Shown one piece after another: positions 62,977 through 64,000 of a stretch of 64,000 bases of DNA. The translations under genes were made by a program, and so were the position numbers. Each line of letters starts with the position of its first letter. The first letter of the stretch is position 1. The notes below the pieces were generated by a model. It was given only the letters and a program-made list of their open reading frames with translations. It searched no databases and was not told where the DNA came from. The stretch covers positions 64,001-128,000 of the forward strand of contig NW_026728925.1 in assembly GCF_030272615.1 (NCBI RefSeq). The letters run 5' to 3'. The stretch comes from Cryptomeria japonica (lineage: Eukaryota; Streptophyta; Pinopsida; Cupressales; Cupressaceae).

Positions 62977-64000
62977 TGTAGTACCCCTGCCCTAATCTAT
63001 TTCTAACCTTGGTTTAATCTTGATTAGTTTATCGTAATATTATGTTATAGTCAGATGTTTGATTTAACGCATAGCTATTGACGTGGTTTTCACACTAGTT
63101 GTATGCAAGTTGTTCAGTGTTCCTATTTCTTGGTATTAATATGGGGCTAACGCTTTCATTAAATTTTATATATGTATGCATGTATGACTCTTGGTTGCAG
63201 GAGATTTCAGGTACAATGCCGCATGAGTGCGAGGTTCGTCTTCACCTGGAATTGTAGGTTTGAGTGTACCTTTTAATCCTTAGAGTCGGATTAGGTGGTC
63301 GTAAGACCCTAGTTGACCTTAGTCGTGCTCCAGTGACCATCGCCAGTCGTCGTCGGTATCCCTTTTTGTTTGGGTTTGTGAGTCGTCTGTTTGGTTGACC
63401 CTCTCATTTTGCGTGCTTGGCGTGAATGGTTAAATTGGTTAATTAGTCCTTAGTAATTATCTTGATTAAATACATATTTGTGCATTAGAGATTTATGGAC
63501 TAAATTATTCTGGTTTCCGTTATGCGATTTTCGTTGATATTGGATTGCTCATTTTTAATTGGGAGTAAGTTCGATTAATTAACTGATTTGGAATATTTAA
63601 TGCATTTTATATATGCTGTTGAAAAAGAAAGTTTTATATTTTATTGCGATAGACGTAATTGTATTCTGTTGGCATTTAGAATTTGAAAGATTAAATTTCA
63701 GTTAAATGAGAAATCGATTTTGGATTTGGAAAGCAAGTTAATTTGTTGTTTTAATTAGAAAAGTATTAAATTGGAGAATTATTTTTAAATAAAAATTTTA
63801 ATTCCCAAAAAATAGAAATTTTGGGTCAACTCTTCCATATAACCCAAATTTGGGGAAAAATGGAAGGATGGACAAAATTGGAGAAGATTTTGGTTGGGAA
63901 ACAAATTTTGGAGGTTTTGGGAAGGAATGATGCTGGATCTAGAGGTGGGCTCTCCTTCAGCCATTCCAGGATTGCGTATTATGGTAGGATTCTGAACTGC
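62977..64000. mobile_element. Probable LTR-retrotransposon end inserted in array unit 7 (partial)
   Basis: At 62977 the tandem unit is interrupted by unrelated, somewhat more GC-balanced sequence starting TGTAGTACCCC. The TG start and following ACCCC resemble LTR ends of plant Ty3-type elements. The five bases before it (aaaac, 62972-62976) would be the target-site duplication; the T at 62977 is shared with the uninterrupted unit. No primer-binding site, matching LTR end or coding domain is reached before the window ends, so the LTR would be at least ~1 kb. Alternatively this is simply the edge of the array. Family and orientation are inferences. Confidence 0.45.

Larger units (their letters stand above)
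54245..62977. repeat. Tandem array unit 7, truncated (8733 bp)
   Basis: Most diverged copy, with private changes spread along its length (ctacgtat near 54284, gaagaaaatcc near 54964, ggcgagca near 55673, a one-base A insertion in the run at 58792). It stops after phase 8732/8733: the sequence follows the canonical unit to taaaact at 62977 and then switches to gtagtacccc. The last ~308 bp of the unit are missing here and probably lie beyond an inserted LTR element. Confidence 0.95.

Noticed and set aside
1-62977. Ribosomal DNA array (the ~9-kb tandem unit suggested it)
   Set aside because: No GC-rich 18S, 5.8S, 25S or 5S sequence is present anywhere in the unit.
1-62977. Centromeric satellite or CRISPR-like array
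   Set aside because: The unit is far too long and gene-bearing for a satellite monomer, and there are no short regularly spaced repeats with unique spacers.

Overview
The window is plant nuclear DNA. It is AT-rich, has plant-type promoters (TATAAATA boxes with pyrimidine-rich leaders) and contains LTR-retrotransposon pieces, one with an initiator-Met-tRNA-type primer-binding site. A seed plant, possibly a gymnosperm, is a guess from overall texture. The species cannot be named from the sequence.

Layout: about 98% of the window is a head-to-tail tandem array of one ~9.04-kb unit. Starts (phase chosen at window base 1) are 1, 9042, 18083, 27124, 36163, 45204 and 54245. Six copies are complete (9041 bp, except 9039 bp for unit 4). 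The seventh is cut at 62977 by unrelated sequence beginning TGTAGTACCCC, which looks like the end of an LTR retrotransposon and runs to the window end. Copies differ by scattered single-base changes and very few indels. The array probably continues to the left, and may continue beyond the element on the right.

Content of one unit (unit 1 coordinates): 1-530 is the tail of a diverged internal repeat. 531-1971 has no gene I can support. 1972-3405 is a large imperfect inverted repeat whose arms carry two paralogous small secreted-peptide genes, here called A (minus, 66 aa) and B (plus, 74 aa). They are transcribed away from each other from a shared 513-bp promoter region. 3655-5530 and 7734-9571 are two old, diverged copies of one ~1.85-kb segment. 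5534-6340 is a fragment of a Copia-type LTR element (LTR, primer-binding site, part of the leader). It ends against the promoter and first ten coding bases of a third paralog (6341-6514, minus), whose remaining coding sequence is gone. 6515-7654 holds nothing recognisable, and 7655-7719 is a foldback.

Biology: A and B share a signal peptide ending in VSA before Arg-Pro and a mature core with EIVEMLAS, GNI and DP motifs, plus 2-4 cysteines. I do not recognise the family. All three promoters share a TATA box, a TTGAC (W-box-like) element upstream of it and a TGAATATCACCC-like element; A and B also share an identical 32-nt leader block. Tandem amplification gives at least seven A genes and seven B genes encoding nearly invariant peptides. 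This suggests selection for dosage, or simply recent expansion with homogenisation. No other gene is supported.
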